A DNA stretch of 36,096 nucleotides from Thioploca sp. (GTDB taxonomy: Bacteria; Pseudomonadota; Gammaproteobacteria; Beggiatoales; Beggiatoaceae). Made by a program: the position numbers and the translations under genes. Shown here piece after piece: positions 24,202-34,683 of the stretch. Position 1 is the stretch's first letter, and each line of letters begins with the position of its first letter. The notes under the pieces are model-generated. The model saw only the letters and a list, made by a program, of their open reading frames with translations. It searched no databases and was not told where the DNA came from. The DNA lies in the NCBI GenBank assembly GCA_030627235.1, contig DAOUSL010000017.1:1-36096 (forward strand). The letters are read 5' to 3'.

Positions 24202-24933
24202 TATTTTTACCTCTTAACATGTTCTTTATCAAGCTATCTATAAAAACATCTTAAAATTTTTAAGCTCATCCCCATTAGTTTGTTCATTATTTTAAATATT
24301 ACATAGAAAGTCAACACTTTTTTAAATAAATTAAGATGTAGTGTTACTAATCTTTTATTACGTTATATCCAACTTTTAAGAATTTAGCAAATATTTTTAA
24401 TATAAGTTATATCTTATTGCTATATATTATAAAATTGCGATAATTTTAGCAAAAGTTAAAACTCTTCTTAACCGTAAAAATTTATTGGAAAATCCATCTG
24501 AAACATTAATTATAGATGTGACAGAACAACCTATAAGAATGCCATGTAAAAGTTCAAAAATCATATATACCTGATTAAAAAAGGAATTATTCGTACCTAT
24601 GAAACTAAAAATCATAATAAGACTTTTTCAAAAAAATGGATTTTAATTGAAAATATTAATCTATTATGTAAATTTTTTCATTGTGTTAAAGAAGTCTACT
24701 GAGGTAAACATAAAAATTACGGTTTAACATGGAGATTAGTTGCTGCTCTTGTCAACTTGAGAAATCGCTCTATTTAGGAAAGATATCTATTGATTATTAA
24801 AATCTTTTAATTATATTAAAAATCGCTTTTCAAAAAAATATCCAGATAAGAAAAAATCCAACCTATTAGCATATCTTTAGTAAATACCGCATACTGTGTT
24901 AAAATACAATCCCATTTAAACACAGAGAACTTC
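24202..24933. other. Gap of 732 bases holding a transposase remnant
   Basis: The middle part (24431-24777) is a decayed transposase, listed separately. On both sides the sequence is AT-rich without recognised features. The last part should contain the gltB promoter; TTAAAAT at 24900-24906 could be a -10 box, but no matching -35 is obvious. Confidence 0.5.
24431..24777 (+). pseudogene. Remnant of an IS transposase (IS5-like DDE type)
   Basis: One frame from 24431 reads KVKTLLNRKNLLENPSE, then TLIIDVTEQPIRMPCKSSK and a stop at 24572. This resembles the DxTExPIxRP-KK core (with the first catalytic Asp) of IS5-type transposases. A second frame from 24574 continues with a C-terminal piece that has an internal stop (TGA) and ends GKHKNYGLTWRLVAALVNLR before a stop at 24775, which looks like a transposase C-terminus (ENI...CVKEVY-GKHKNYGLTW). 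The N-terminal part and the middle of the catalytic domain are missing. So this is a dead fragment with frameshift, deletion and stops. No terminal repeats remain visible. Confidence 0.72.
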
Positions 24934-27900
24934 ATGTTGAATCACAGTGCATTGCCACAAAAACAAGGACTATACGATCCACAAAATGAACATGATGCTT
25001 GTGGTATTGGCTTCATTGTTCATATCAAAGGCCAAAAAAACCATGCAATTGTTGAACAAGGGCTAGAAATTTTAAAAAACTTGACCCACAGAGGTGCAGT
25101 AGGAGCTGATCCTTTAGCTGGTGACGGTGCTGGAATCCTTATCCAAATTCCAGACAGTTTTGTTCGCGCAGAATGTGAATTTACTTTGCCAGCAGTTAAT
25201 GAATATGGTATCGGCATGGTATTTTTACCACAAAAAACAGAAGATCGGATTGCTTGTGAAAATATAATTGCCAAGATAATCGCAGAAGAAGGTCAAAATG
25301 TAATTGGTTGGCGAAATGTACCTACCAATAACGAAGGATTGGGTGAAGATGTCAAAGCTCTTGAACCAATAATTCGTCAGATATTTATAAAAAATAACTG
25401 TGTTGATCAAAATAGTTTTGAACGTAAGTTATTTATAATTCGTAAAATTATAGAACATTCAGTTGAACAAGAATTAAAATTAGATAAAGCTCATTTTTAT
25501 ATTCCATCTTTGTCATCTCGTACTTTATTGTATAAAGGTATGTTATTGGCTGCTCAAGTAGGTGATTATTATCTAGATTTACAAGATAAACGTATGGTGA
25601 CAGCATTAGCTTTAGTGCATCAACGTTTTTCCACTAACACCTTCCCAACTTGGGATTTAGCCCAACCCTTCCGCATGATTTGCCATAATGGTGAAATCAA
25701 TACCTTGCGTGGTAATGTGAACTGGATGGCAGCTCGTCGGCATTCAATGTCTTCTGAAATATTAGGTGAAGATTTAAATAAAATTTGGCCACTGATTGAT
25801 GAAGGACAATCTGATTCGGCCTGTTTTGATAATGCACTAGAACTATTAGTTGCTGGTGGTTATTCATTAGCAGAAGCTATGATGTTATTGGTTCCAGAAG
25901 CTTGGACTAAAAATCCTTTGATGGATTCTAAACGTCGAGCTTTTTATGAATATAATGCAGCGATTATGGAACCTTGGGATGGGCCAGCAGCAGTAGCATT
26001 TACAGATGGTATACAAATTGGTGCTACTTTAGATCGTAATGGTTTGAGACCTGCACGTTATTTAATCACCAACGATGACATGGTAGTTATGGGATCAGAA
26101 ATGGGTGTATTAACCATTCCCCAAGAAAAAATCATTAAAAAATGGCGGTTACAACCTGGTAAGATGTTCTTGATTGATACTGAGCAAGGTCGGATCATTG
26201 AAGACGAAGAAATAAAAAATGCTCTTATTAACCGAGTTCCTTATCAACATTGGCTGAATGAGACTAAAATTGTATTAGAAAAACTGCCAAATGAAGTAAC
26301 CGCTATGGCGCCAGATGAAGCTACATTATTAAAACGGCAACAAGCTTTTGGTTATACCAAAGAAGACCTTACAATATTTTTAAGACCGATGGTTACTACT
26401 GGCCAAGACCCGATTGGTTCAATGGGAATTGATACTTCATTAGCAGTATTGTCCGACCGTCCTCGGATGTTATACGATTATTTTAAACAGAATTTTGCTC
26501 AAGTTACCAATCCTCCAATTGACCCAATTCGGGAAGAGTTGGTCATGTCATTGGTATCATTCATTGGACCACGACCAAACCTACTAGGATTTAAAGAAGA
26601 TTTACACAAACGACTAGAAGTTCAGCAACCAATTTTAACTAATATTGATTTAGAAAAAATTCGGAAGATTGAAACTCGTTCTGATGGTGCATTTAAGACT
26701 AAAACTTTAAGCATGTGTTATGTGGTAGATTCCGATCCAATTGCTAGTATGGAAACCGCATTAAGCAAATTAGGTAATAAAGCCGAACAAGCAGTATTAG
26801 CTGGTAATAATATCTTGATTTTATCTGACCGAGATATTGACGCTGATCATATTGCAATCCCTGCATTATTAGCTACTTCAGCAGTTCATCATCATTTAAT
26901 TAAAAAAGGTTTACGCACTGAATCTGGTTTAGTCGTAGAAACTGGTGAAGCTAGAGAGGTACAGCATTTTTGTCTATTAGCCGGTTATGGGGCAGAAGCT
27001 ATCAATCCATATTTAGCTCTCAATACCATATCTATTAGTTTAAGTAACTTACCAGCAGAACTTAGTATTGAGAAAGCTCATCAAAACTATATTCAAGCGG
27101 TTGGTAAAGGTATTTTAAAAGTCATGTCTAAAATGGGTATTTCCACTTATCATTCCTATTGTGGAGCTCAAATTTTTGATGGGGTTGGGTTGGCTGACGA
27201 CTTTATTGCGGCTTATTTTACTGGTACTCAATGTAAGATTTCTGGGATTGGTTTAAATCAAGTTGCTGAAGAAACTGTTCGTAGACATCGAGTTGCTTTT
27301 GGTGGTAAACATTTATATCGTACTGCATTAGATGTTGGTGGAGAATATTCTTATCGGGAAAAGGGAGAACATCATGCTTGGACTCCTGAAACTATTACTA
27401 AACTGCAACATGCAACTAGACAAAATGACCGTGCTTTGTATGATCAATTTGCTAAACAAATCAACGAACAAAATACAAAAATATTAAATTTACGTGGTTT
27501 ATTTACCTTCAAATTTGCTGATCAAGCAATTCCATTAGAAGAAGTTGAACCAGCTTCTGAAATTGTGAAACGTTTTGCAACTGGAGCGATGTCATATGGC
27601 TCTATTTCTTATGAAGCCCATACTACTTTAGCGATTGCAATGAACCGTTTAGGTGGCAAATCTAATACTGGTGAAGGTGGTGAAGAAATTGAACGTTTTA
27701 CTCCAATGGCAAACGGTGATTCTAAACGTTCTGCTATCAAACAGGTAGCTTCCGGCCGCTTTGGAGTAACAACTGAATATTTGGTTAATGCCGATGATAT
27801 TCAAATCAAAATGGCTCAAGGTGCTAAACCTGGTGAAGGTGGACAATTACCAGCTCATAAGGTTAATAAAACTATCGCTAAAGTTCGTTATTCTACACCT

Positions 27901-29496
27901 GGAGTTGGTTTAATTTCACCGCCACCACATCATGATATTTATTCAATTGAAGATTTGGCTCAATTAATTCATGATCTTAAAAATGTTAATCCTAAAGCTC
28001 GGATCAGTGTTAAATTAGTATCAGAAATTGGAGTTGGAACTGTAGCAGCTGGGGTTTCTAAAGCTCATGCTGATCATGTGACAATTTCTGGTTATGATGG
28101 TGGAACTGGTGCTAGTCCAGTAACTTCAATTAAACATGCAGGCTCACCATGGGAAATTGGCCTTGCTGATACCCATCAAACTTTGGTATTAAACAAGTTA
28201 CGTGGTCGAATAGCTGTCCAAGCTGATGGTGGAATTCGGACTGGACGTGATGTGGTAATAGCTAGTTTATTAGGAGCGGATGAGTTTGGTTTTGCAACTA
28301 TTGCTCTGATTGTGGAAGGTTGTATTATGATGCGGAAATGTCATCTTAATACTTGTCCAGTTGGAGTCGCTACTCAAGACCCTGAATTAAGAAAAATGTT
28401 TACTGGTCAGCCGGAACATATAGTAAATTATTTTATGTTTGTCGCTGAGGAAGTTCGAGAATTAATGGCAAAATTAGGTTTCCGTACCATCAATGAGATG
28501 ATTGGTAAAGCTTCCGAAAAATTAGACATGCGGAAAGCTATTACCCATTGGAAAGCTAAAGGACTTGATTTCAGTAATATTTTATATAAACCAGAAATGG
28601 GAGCAGATGTTGCTATTTATAACTGTGAAACTCAAGATCATGGTTTAGAAAAAGCTTTAGATCAGGAATTAATTAAGCAATCTCAACCAGCATTGACAAA
28701 TAAAACACCAGTCCAGATTAATTCGCCAATCTATAACTATAATCGTACTTGTGGAGCAATGCTATCTGGTGAAGTTGCCAAAAGTTATGGTCATGCTGGT
28801 CTACCAGAAGATACTATTAAAATTAATTTAAATGGTTGTGCTGGCCAAAGTTTTGGAGCTTTTGTGGCTCGTGGTGTAACCATTGAATTAGTTGGAGAAG
28901 CTAATGACTATGTAGGTAAGGGTTTAAGTGGAGGTCGATTAATTATTTATCCACCACAAGAATGCCCAATAGTTCCTGAGGATAATATTATTGTTGGTAA
29001 TACTGTGTTATATGGTGCAGTTACTGGTGAGTGTTATTTCCGAGGTATTGGTGGTGAGCGGTTTGCTGTGCGTAATTCTGGAGCGATAGCTATAGTTGAG
29101 GGAGTTGGCGATCATTGTTGTGAATATATGACTGGTGGAGTTGTGGTAGTTATTGGTTCAACTGGACGTAACTTTGCAGCTGGTATGAGTGGTGGTATTA
29201 GCTACGTGCTGGATGAGATTGGTGATTTCAGTAAACGTTGTAATATGACTATGGTAGAATTAGAAACTATCTCTAAAACTAATGCTGAAATAAGTACTTT
29301 GGATGCAGTTATGCAGAATATGTTAGCTGATGATGAACTGCGGTTAAAAACCATAATTTCCAAACATTTACAATATACTAATAGTTCCAAGGCTAAACAA
29401 ATTCTGGATAAGTGGGATGAATACTTGCCTAAGTTTGTGAAAGTTATGCCAGTTGATTATCGTCGAGCTTTGACGCAAATGCAAGAAGAAGGCTAA
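24934..29496 (+). CDS. gltB: Glutamate synthase large subunit
   Basis: 1520 residues, full length for NADPH-dependent GOGAT alpha subunit. It makes two glutamates from 2-oxoglutarate and glutamine. The N-terminal glutaminase nucleophile is C23 after a short propeptide (NEHDACGIGF), freed by processing. The FMN synthase domain contains SYGSISYEAH and GEGGQLPAHKV. The 3Fe-4S ligands are C1130, C1136 and C1141 (CIMMRKCHLNTC). The GXGXG-type beta-helix closes the C-terminus (GLSGGRLIIYPP, GMSGGISYVLDE). The small subunit gltD, usually the next gene, is absent; a convergent gene follows. Confidence 0.98.
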   Translation: MLNHSALPQKQGLYDPQNEHDACGIGFIVHIKGQKNHAIVEQGLEILKNLTHRGAVGADPLAGDGAGILIQIPDSFVRAECEFTLPAVNEYGIGMVFLPQKTEDRIACENIIAKIIAEEGQNVIGWRNVPTNNEGLGEDVKALEPIIRQIFIKNNCVDQNSFERKLFIIRKIIEHSVEQELKLDKAHFYIPSLSSRTLLYKGMLLAAQVGDYYLDLQDKRMVTALALVHQRFSTNTFPTWDLAQPFRMICHNGEINTLRGNVNWMAARRHSMSSEILGEDLNKIWPLIDEGQSDSACFDNALELLVAGGYSLAEAMMLLVPEAWTKNPLMDSKRRAFYEYNAAIMEPWDGPAAVAFTDGIQIGATLDRNGLRPARYLITNDDMVVMGSEMGVLTIPQEKIIKKWRLQPGKMFLIDTEQGRIIEDEEIKNALINRVPYQHWLNETKIVLEKLPNEVTAMAPDEATLLKRQQAFGYTKEDLTIFLRPMVTTGQDPIGSMGIDTSLAVLSDRPRMLYDYFKQNFAQVTNPPIDPIREELVMSLVSFIGPRPNLLGFKEDLHKRLEVQQPILTNIDLEKIRKIETRSDGAFKTKTLSMCYVVDSDPIASMETALSKLGNKAEQAVLAGNNILILSDRDIDADHIAIPALLATSAVHHHLIKKGLRTESGLVVETGEAREVQHFCLLAGYGAEAINPYLALNTISISLSNLPAELSIEKAHQNYIQAVGKGILKVMSKMGISTYHSYCGAQIFDGVGLADDFIAAYFTGTQCKISGIGLNQVAEETVRRHRVAFGGKHLYRTALDVGGEYSYREKGEHHAWTPETITKLQHATRQNDRALYDQFAKQINEQNTKILNLRGLFTFKFADQAIPLEEVEPASEIVKRFATGAMSYGSISYEAHTTLAIAMNRLGGKSNTGEGGEEIERFTPMANGDSKRSAIKQVASGRFGVTTEYLVNADDIQIKMAQGAKPGEGGQLPAHKVNKTIAKVRYSTPGVGLISPPPHHDIYSIEDLAQLIHDLKNVNPKARISVKLVSEIGVGTVAAGVSKAHADHVTISGYDGGTGASPVTSIKHAGSPWEIGLADTHQTLVLNKLRGRIAVQADGGIRTGRDVVIASLLGADEFGFATIALIVEGCIMMRKCHLNTCPVGVATQDPELRKMFTGQPEHIVNYFMFVAEEVRELMAKLGFRTINEMIGKASEKLDMRKAITHWKAKGLDFSNILYKPEMGADVAIYNCETQDHGLEKALDQELIKQSQPALTNKTPVQINSPIYNYNRTCGAMLSGEVAKSYGHAGLPEDTIKINLNGCAGQSFGAFVARGVTIELVGEANDYVGKGLSGGRLIIYPPQECPIVPEDNIIVGNTVLYGAVTGECYFRGIGGERFAVRNSGAIAIVEGVGDHCCEYMTGGVVVVIGSTGRNFAAGMSGGISYVLDEIGDFSKRCNMTMVELETISKTNAEISTLDAVMQNMLADDELRLKTIISKHLQYTNSSKAKQILDKWDEYLPKFVKVMPVDYRRALTQMQEEG

Positions 29497-29511
29497 AACT
29501 TAGCATAAGGT

Positions 29512-29551
29512 AAAATATGGATATCAGCAATTTGATAACATCCATATTTTT
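29512..29551. terminator. Bidirectional terminator between gltB and the giant exported protein
   Basis: AAAATATGGAT at 29512-29522 pairs perfectly with ATCCATATTTT at 29540-29550, with a further ATCA/TGAT pair in the loop. The T-run ends the plus-strand gltB transcript, and the A-run on the other side serves the convergent gene. Confidence 0.75.
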
Positions 29552-29571
29552 ACTACAGTAAAGAATTATCC

Positions 29572-32500
29572 TTAATTAGAAAATAACTTTTGTCGTTCTC
29601 CGTTTTGATAAATTAATAGCATATTGCCATTTTCTTCAATTACTTGTAACTCACTAACTTCTGGTACATCACCTTGAGTTACTTCGTAATCTAGGCGACC
29701 ACTATAAGTTGTACCATCAAGAATAAAACGTATTCCTTGAGCTGTTAAGCTGGTTGCACTATCAATAGCCAATAAAGCATCCATATCAGCCGGAGCCGCA
29801 TAGAATGATTGTCTACGTTTTTTACCATTTAGTTCAAACACAAAATTTGCTACTTCTGCTACAGATAATCCAGTTGCCATATCAGTTCCTACTTCAACTG
29901 AGAAAAGGTCTGGTCTAACACTATACCAAATAGTATCAGATTCAATTACTTTAATATTACCATTAGTTTGTACTTCTACAGTTGGTAATTCAATTGCTGC
30001 TAAAGCGGATCGTAAAGCTTCAATATCCTGTATAGCTGGTTGAGAAGTAATATCCAAATTAGTAGCAGTTATAAAATGCACAGTTTGAGTTGGAGTTAAT
30101 TGCAAACTAGCTGTTTGTTTAGCTTGATTGGATGCTGTAACCTGCACTGCATATAAGATACCGTTATCTTCTGCTCGCAACTGATCAGCATTTTGAGTAA
30201 TAACTAAACCTTGATCTTCTACTAATTCATTAATAGCTGTCAACAAACTATTAAAACGTACGCCAGCACCAAAAGTTATATTATTACCTAAAATTACTTC
30301 AGAACCAATTATTACACCTTCCAAGTAAGTATCATCCTCAATCGTTAGGTTTTTCAACATAGCTGGAGCATTAATATCACCAATAACATTACCTTGCACA
30401 TTAACTCTTTCAAGAATAGCGTCAGCAGCAAAACTAAAATCTCGGAATATACCTTGTATAGAATTTGAACCAATTATAGTTCCACCTAAGATACCATTTT
30501 CTAAACTAGTACCAACAAACTCAAAATCATTGATTTGACCATTATTGATGATACTACCAGTAAATTTACCACCAGTTATTACTGCACCTTCATTGATCGT
30601 AACTCTGGAAACCATACCAGTAACAGTAATATTACCAGCAAGTTCGCCACCAGAAATACTACCATTAATAATAGCATCAGTAATTATTTTACCATTATTA
30701 CTACACACACCATTTATAGTACCAGTAACTGGACAACCACCACTGCTTGGATTAATAAATGGAGCATCATTAATACTAGTAGTTGAAGTATCATTAATTA
30801 AATCTTCAGCTGCAACAACTGCTAATTGAACCTCTGCTTCTGCTATTATATCCATCTCTGACTGAGATATTGCTACAATACTTATAACATCAGTTGCATT
30901 GATTTCAGAATTTAACACAACATTGAAAGATATTTCAACACTCTGTAAAGCTGCTACTGTTACTAAACCGTCAGAATCAACTCCAACCATATCTTCAATG
31001 TTCCAGCCAGCGGAATCGGTTAAAGTTATAGCAAATATATCTGCTTCTGCACTACCGTTAGAAATAGTTACAGTTATTGGTAATACATCTCCTGGTTCAC
31101 CTGATAATCTACCTGGTGCTGACAGATTTACGTCTCGTAAAATTTTAGCAGGGCCTGAGATTATATTACCACCAGCTTCTACGATATCTTCTAAACTTTG
31201 ACCATCGTCTAATTTAACATTATCAGCAAAAATATTAACATTACCACCAGCTTGTAATGCAGTGCCAGAAGCTCCAGTTAAATCAATTGTGCCACCTTTT
31301 CCAACTGCAATAGTAATATCACCACTGGCTTTAATAGTATCTTCCATATTGGATAGGTTTAATTGCCAACCTTCCCCACCATAGATTTTAATATCACCGC
31401 CTTCGATAGTAACATTAGCTCCATTTAGATTTAGAATTGATGGATCAGTATTAAATCCTCCGTCAATACCATTTTTACCCAGTGATTCACAGTTTTTACC
31501 ACCTTTACCAGTAGAAAAAGAACCATCTAGTAAGTTAACAACACTGCCAGCATTCATTCGCATGTTGCCACCATTACCACCAGTTTGGGCTTCAGTAGAA
31601 TTTGGATTACAATTACCACCATTACCAGCGTGAACCCCACGACCATCACTAGTTAAAGAATCACGACCCCAAATGGAAATACTACCTCCACTACCAGCTT
31701 GGCCAGTTAAAGTACCTGTTATATCACCACCTTTACCAGCATCGATAGTTCCTATATCATCAGTATTGGTAATAATTGTGCCATAAATACTAACCCATCC
31801 ACCGTTAGCTCCATGATTTTTACCATCACCACCATTACCACTATAAATACTACCTTCATTACTAATGATAGCAGCATTTAAATAAACACCAGCGCCTGAT
31901 TGAGCGCAACCAGTTTTACCAATATTCTGCCACCAGTTAGAATTATTACATGTAGTAGTACCATTTTCATCTGCACCATTAAGACCTTGAATAATACCTT
32001 TATTTTCTATGTAATCAGTTGCATTTATATTTAAATAAGGATAGTTGCCTTGACTAGCAGAGCTTTCCAAAGTAGCATTTTTATCAATACATAAAGCTCT
32101 AATATTAGTGTATGGAACACCAGATATAGTATGACCAGCTTTAATTCTAACCACATCACCAGATCTTGGTAAATTAGGAGTTGCTTCTTCATCGGTATTC
32201 AAATTTTTCAAGCGTTTCCAAGTATTAGTAGGAGTATTGTAAACATTCCAATACCAATATTCTTGATTTTCTGAGTCTATATCAGTTCTATCTGCCCAAT
32301 TATCACTAGCTATGCTTTCAATAGTAATATTTTCTTCAGAACAATTTGCTGGTTCAGTACCAATACCAGATAGACCTACATTAGTTTGAGCAGCGTTAGA
32401 TTTGATAATAACGGTTGCTTGTCTATCACCTAATTCTTTTGGGATAAAATAGGAAGAAAAATTACACTGTTCATTAGGCCCTAGACTATTCATATAGGTA

Positions 32501-34170
32501 CACCAAGACCAATTGTAACCAGTGAAATCATCAGTATCACCTACTGCTGAAATAGAATCAAAGTTGACATTAACATCACCAGTATTTTCCAGTACAAACA
32601 TTTGGTAATTGCTATAGTTATAAACTCCTACTGTTGACTCACCAAAATCATAACTAACTGGATCAATTGTTAATGCTGGATTACCAGTTACAACTGCTTT
32701 AGCATTTATATCAGCAGTTTCCATACTTCCATCATTAAAGGATATTTGTAATTGAGTATCTTTCTCTCCAGCAACAGTTGGAGCAAATGCAGTTTTAAAC
32801 CAACAGGAGGAATAAGATATCTCTCTCCAACTACCGTGATAGCACTGTTTATCTTGAATAGAAAACTCACTAGCATCATTTCCAATAATTGCTATATTTT
32901 CTACCTTAAGTCCGTCACAACCATTAGCCCAAGTGTAAACTGAAGTCTGCATAGTGTGATTAGCTCCAATCATATCAGTACCAAAGTTTAACGGTTGTGG
33001 CCAAACTTGCAAACCTCTTTGGAAATCATTGCCTTCACACCAACCAAGAGCTTTACCAGTTACAGATATTTCTACTGAAGGACTGTCAGGATCATTGGAA
33101 GGAATTGATAAAGTTGCAGATTTATCACCAGAACTAATTGGTTTTAATTGTAGAAGGATAGTACAATACTTATCTGAACCTAGATTAGAATTAGAACAGA
33201 AATCGTATTCAACTATAATATCTTCAGCACCAGTGAAATTAATTTGACCAATCTCCAATGGTGAATTACCGTTATTTCTAATTCGAGCAGGCATATATGC
33301 TGAACTACTCTTAACTTGAGCTTCTCCAAGATCAACTACATCTTGTTCCAGTTGAATGTTTGGAATTGCTGCTATCCCATTACCAGTTAAGGATAAAGTC
33401 TTAGTTATTACTGGAGCATTAGCAAAACTAGATTTATATAAAGGAATCGATACTGTGGTTTCTAATATTCCTGCAAATTTAGGTGTGAAAATAACTTTTA
33501 GATAGCAATAACGTTTATATTTAACTTGTTTCTTATTGCAACTAGTAGATTTAATTATAAAATTATTAGAATCGGTAAGTTCAACATTTTTAATGTACAT
33601 GTCAAGCTTTTCGATATTATAAACTTTTATTTTTTCATATCTAGAAGAACTATTTACAGTTATATTTCCAAAATCCACAGATTCCGGTGATATTCTCGCA
33701 TCAATTGCTAAAACTGAAATACCTTCACCAGTTAATGGTAAGCTTATAGAAGTTGGATTACCTAATTCATCAGTATAAGGTATAGAAAGATTTAACTCTT
33801 TAATACCAGCAGATTCAGGTTTAAAAGTAATGCCGAGTTCACAACTATTACCAATACCAACTGAGGTATTATCACAATTATTGGTAGTAGTAAATTCACT
33901 AGAATAAGAAGTAGTTATATTACCAAGCTCATCAGTGGTAGTAGTTACATTACCAAGTTCATCAATATCACTTAATGAAATTGTTGTATCAGAATTAATT
34001 TTAAAAGATGTTTGAGTTGAAGTAGAATTAACGTTGATAGAACCAAAATCATGTGAGGCTGGATTTACTGTCAGTGCCATAACATGATTATTAATCAACA
34101 TAGTAGCTATTAGTAATAACCAAGTTGGGATACCTATTGGTATTTTAAACTTAATATACTTGTTGGACAT
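29572..34170 (-). CDS. Giant exported protein with choice-of-anchor D repeats and a polymer-like beta region
   Basis: 1532 residues, ATG at 34170 with GGAG ahead. A signal peptide (IPTWLLLIATMLINNHVMA) ends at about 32. Then come five choice-of-anchor D (ASPM/SPD-2/Hydin-like) Ig-fold repeats, about 33-130, 155-265, 275-375, 385-490 and 497-600, each with a VDFG or HDFG opening and a C...C...F-P pattern. About 690-970 is Gly/Asn-rich and fits a beta-helix. About 1010-1110 looks like an Ig-type NEW3 domain (APGRLSGEPGDVLPITVTI). About 1140-1290 has regular I-x-G repeats (GSISGGELAGNITVTG, GAVITGGKF), as in polymer-forming bactofilin-like strands. The end is unassigned. No LPXTG or PEP-type sorting tail is seen. 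Likely surface-exposed; the function is unknown. Confidence 0.88.
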   Translation of the reverse strand: MSNKYIKFKIPIGIPTWLLLIATMLINNHVMALTVNPASHDFGSINVNSTSTQTSFKINSDTTISLSDIDELGNVTTTTDELGNITTSYSSEFTTTNNCDNTSVGIGNSCELGITFKPESAGIKELNLSIPYTDELGNPTSISLPLTGEGISVLAIDARISPESVDFGNITVNSSSRYEKIKVYNIEKLDMYIKNVELTDSNNFIIKSTSCNKKQVKYKRYCYLKVIFTPKFAGILETTVSIPLYKSSFANAPVITKTLSLTGNGIAAIPNIQLEQDVVDLGEAQVKSSSAYMPARIRNNGNSPLEIGQINFTGAEDIIVEYDFCSNSNLGSDKYCTILLQLKPISSGDKSATLSIPSNDPDSPSVEISVTGKALGWCEGNDFQRGLQVWPQPLNFGTDMIGANHTMQTSVYTWANGCDGLKVENIAIIGNDASEFSIQDKQCYHGSWREISYSSCWFKTAFAPTVAGEKDTQLQISFNDGSMETADINAKAVVTGNPALTIDPVSYDFGESTVGVYNYSNYQMFVLENTGDVNVNFDSISAVGDTDDFTGYNWSWCTYMNSLGPNEQCNFSSYFIPKELGDRQATVIIKSNAAQTNVGLSGIGTEPANCSEENITIESIASDNWADRTDIDSENQEYWYWNVYNTPTNTWKRLKNLNTDEEATPNLPRSGDVVRIKAGHTISGVPYTNIRALCIDKNATLESSASQGNYPYLNINATDYIENKGIIQGLNGADENGTTTCNNSNWWQNIGKTGCAQSGAGVYLNAAIISNEGSIYSGNGGDGKNHGANGGWVSIYGTIITNTDDIGTIDAGKGGDITGTLTGQAGSGGSISIWGRDSLTSDGRGVHAGNGGNCNPNSTEAQTGGNGGNMRMNAGSVVNLLDGSFSTGKGGKNCESLGKNGIDGGFNTDPSILNLNGANVTIEGGDIKIYGGEGWQLNLSNMEDTIKASGDITIAVGKGGTIDLTGASGTALQAGGNVNIFADNVKLDDGQSLEDIVEAGGNIISGPAKILRDVNLSAPGRLSGEPGDVLPITVTISNGSAEADIFAITLTDSAGWNIEDMVGVDSDGLVTVAALQSVEISFNVVLNSEINATDVISIVAISQSEMDIIAEAEVQLAVVAAEDLINDTSTTSINDAPFINPSSGGCPVTGTINGVCSNNGKIITDAIINGSISGGELAGNITVTGMVSRVTINEGAVITGGKFTGSIINNGQINDFEFVGTSLENGILGGTIIGSNSIQGIFRDFSFAADAILERVNVQGNVIGDINAPAMLKNLTIEDDTYLEGVIIGSEVILGNNITFGAGVRFNSLLTAINELVEDQGLVITQNADQLRAEDNGILYAVQVTASNQAKQTASLQLTPTQTVHFITATNLDITSQPAIQDIEALRSALAAIELPTVEVQTNGNIKVIESDTIWYSVRPDLFSVEVGTDMATGLSVAEVANFVFELNGKKRRQSFYAAPADMDALLAIDSATSLTAQGIRFILDGTTYSGRLDYEVTQGDVPEVSELQVIEENGNMLLIYQNGERQKLFSN

Positions 34171-34683
34171 AATTAATCTCCATATGATTTTAAATCATAA
34201 TAATTTTTGATATTTCATATATTTAGTAATATACTTGAAACTAGTCATTTCATACATAAACCAACTGCAAATATATAAATATCAGTTTCCTAATATAATT
34301 AATAATCCTAAACTATCAATATTTAGGTCTTAATTTAGTATACTAGAAAACCAATATTATTGATTATAATTGATCAAATTTTATTTGTCTAGTATTTTTT
34401 GATTCTAATACATAACTTGTTAACATATTAATTATAATTATTTTTTATAATAAAGATATGATAAAAAGAGTAAGTTTTTAAATCAAATTTAATCATTAAT
34501 AACTTTAGTAGTATTTAGTTATATCTGTTTATATAACTTTAATTCTTGCAGGATTTTAGTTTAAATGAGATAATTCAAAAAAGGAGTAGCTAGAAACATT
34601 GATGATTTTGAATATATGTTTCTGATTATTATTGCTTAAAATATATCTTTTCCAACCACTATTTTAAAGAGGAATTATTATTC
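34171..34683. other. Divergent intergenic region of 513 bases
   Basis: Very AT-rich DNA between the start of the giant protein gene (leftward) and the lipoprotein gene (rightward). It should hold both promoters. I see no gene, RNA or strong inverted repeat. GAGGAATTATTATTC before the lipoprotein ATG contains its ribosome binding site. Confidence 0.5.

Noticed and set aside
24427-24615. Minus-strand open frame of 62 codons in the gap before gltB
   Set aside because: The opposite strand reads as transposase fragments, which explains the sequence better.
25020-25410. Minus-strand open frames inside gltB
   Set aside because: Antisense shadows of a long, conserved gene.
30535-31201. Three plus-strand open frames opposite the giant exported protein
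   Set aside because: Low-complexity mirror of the repeated Gly/Ile-rich coding strand; no ribosome binding sites.
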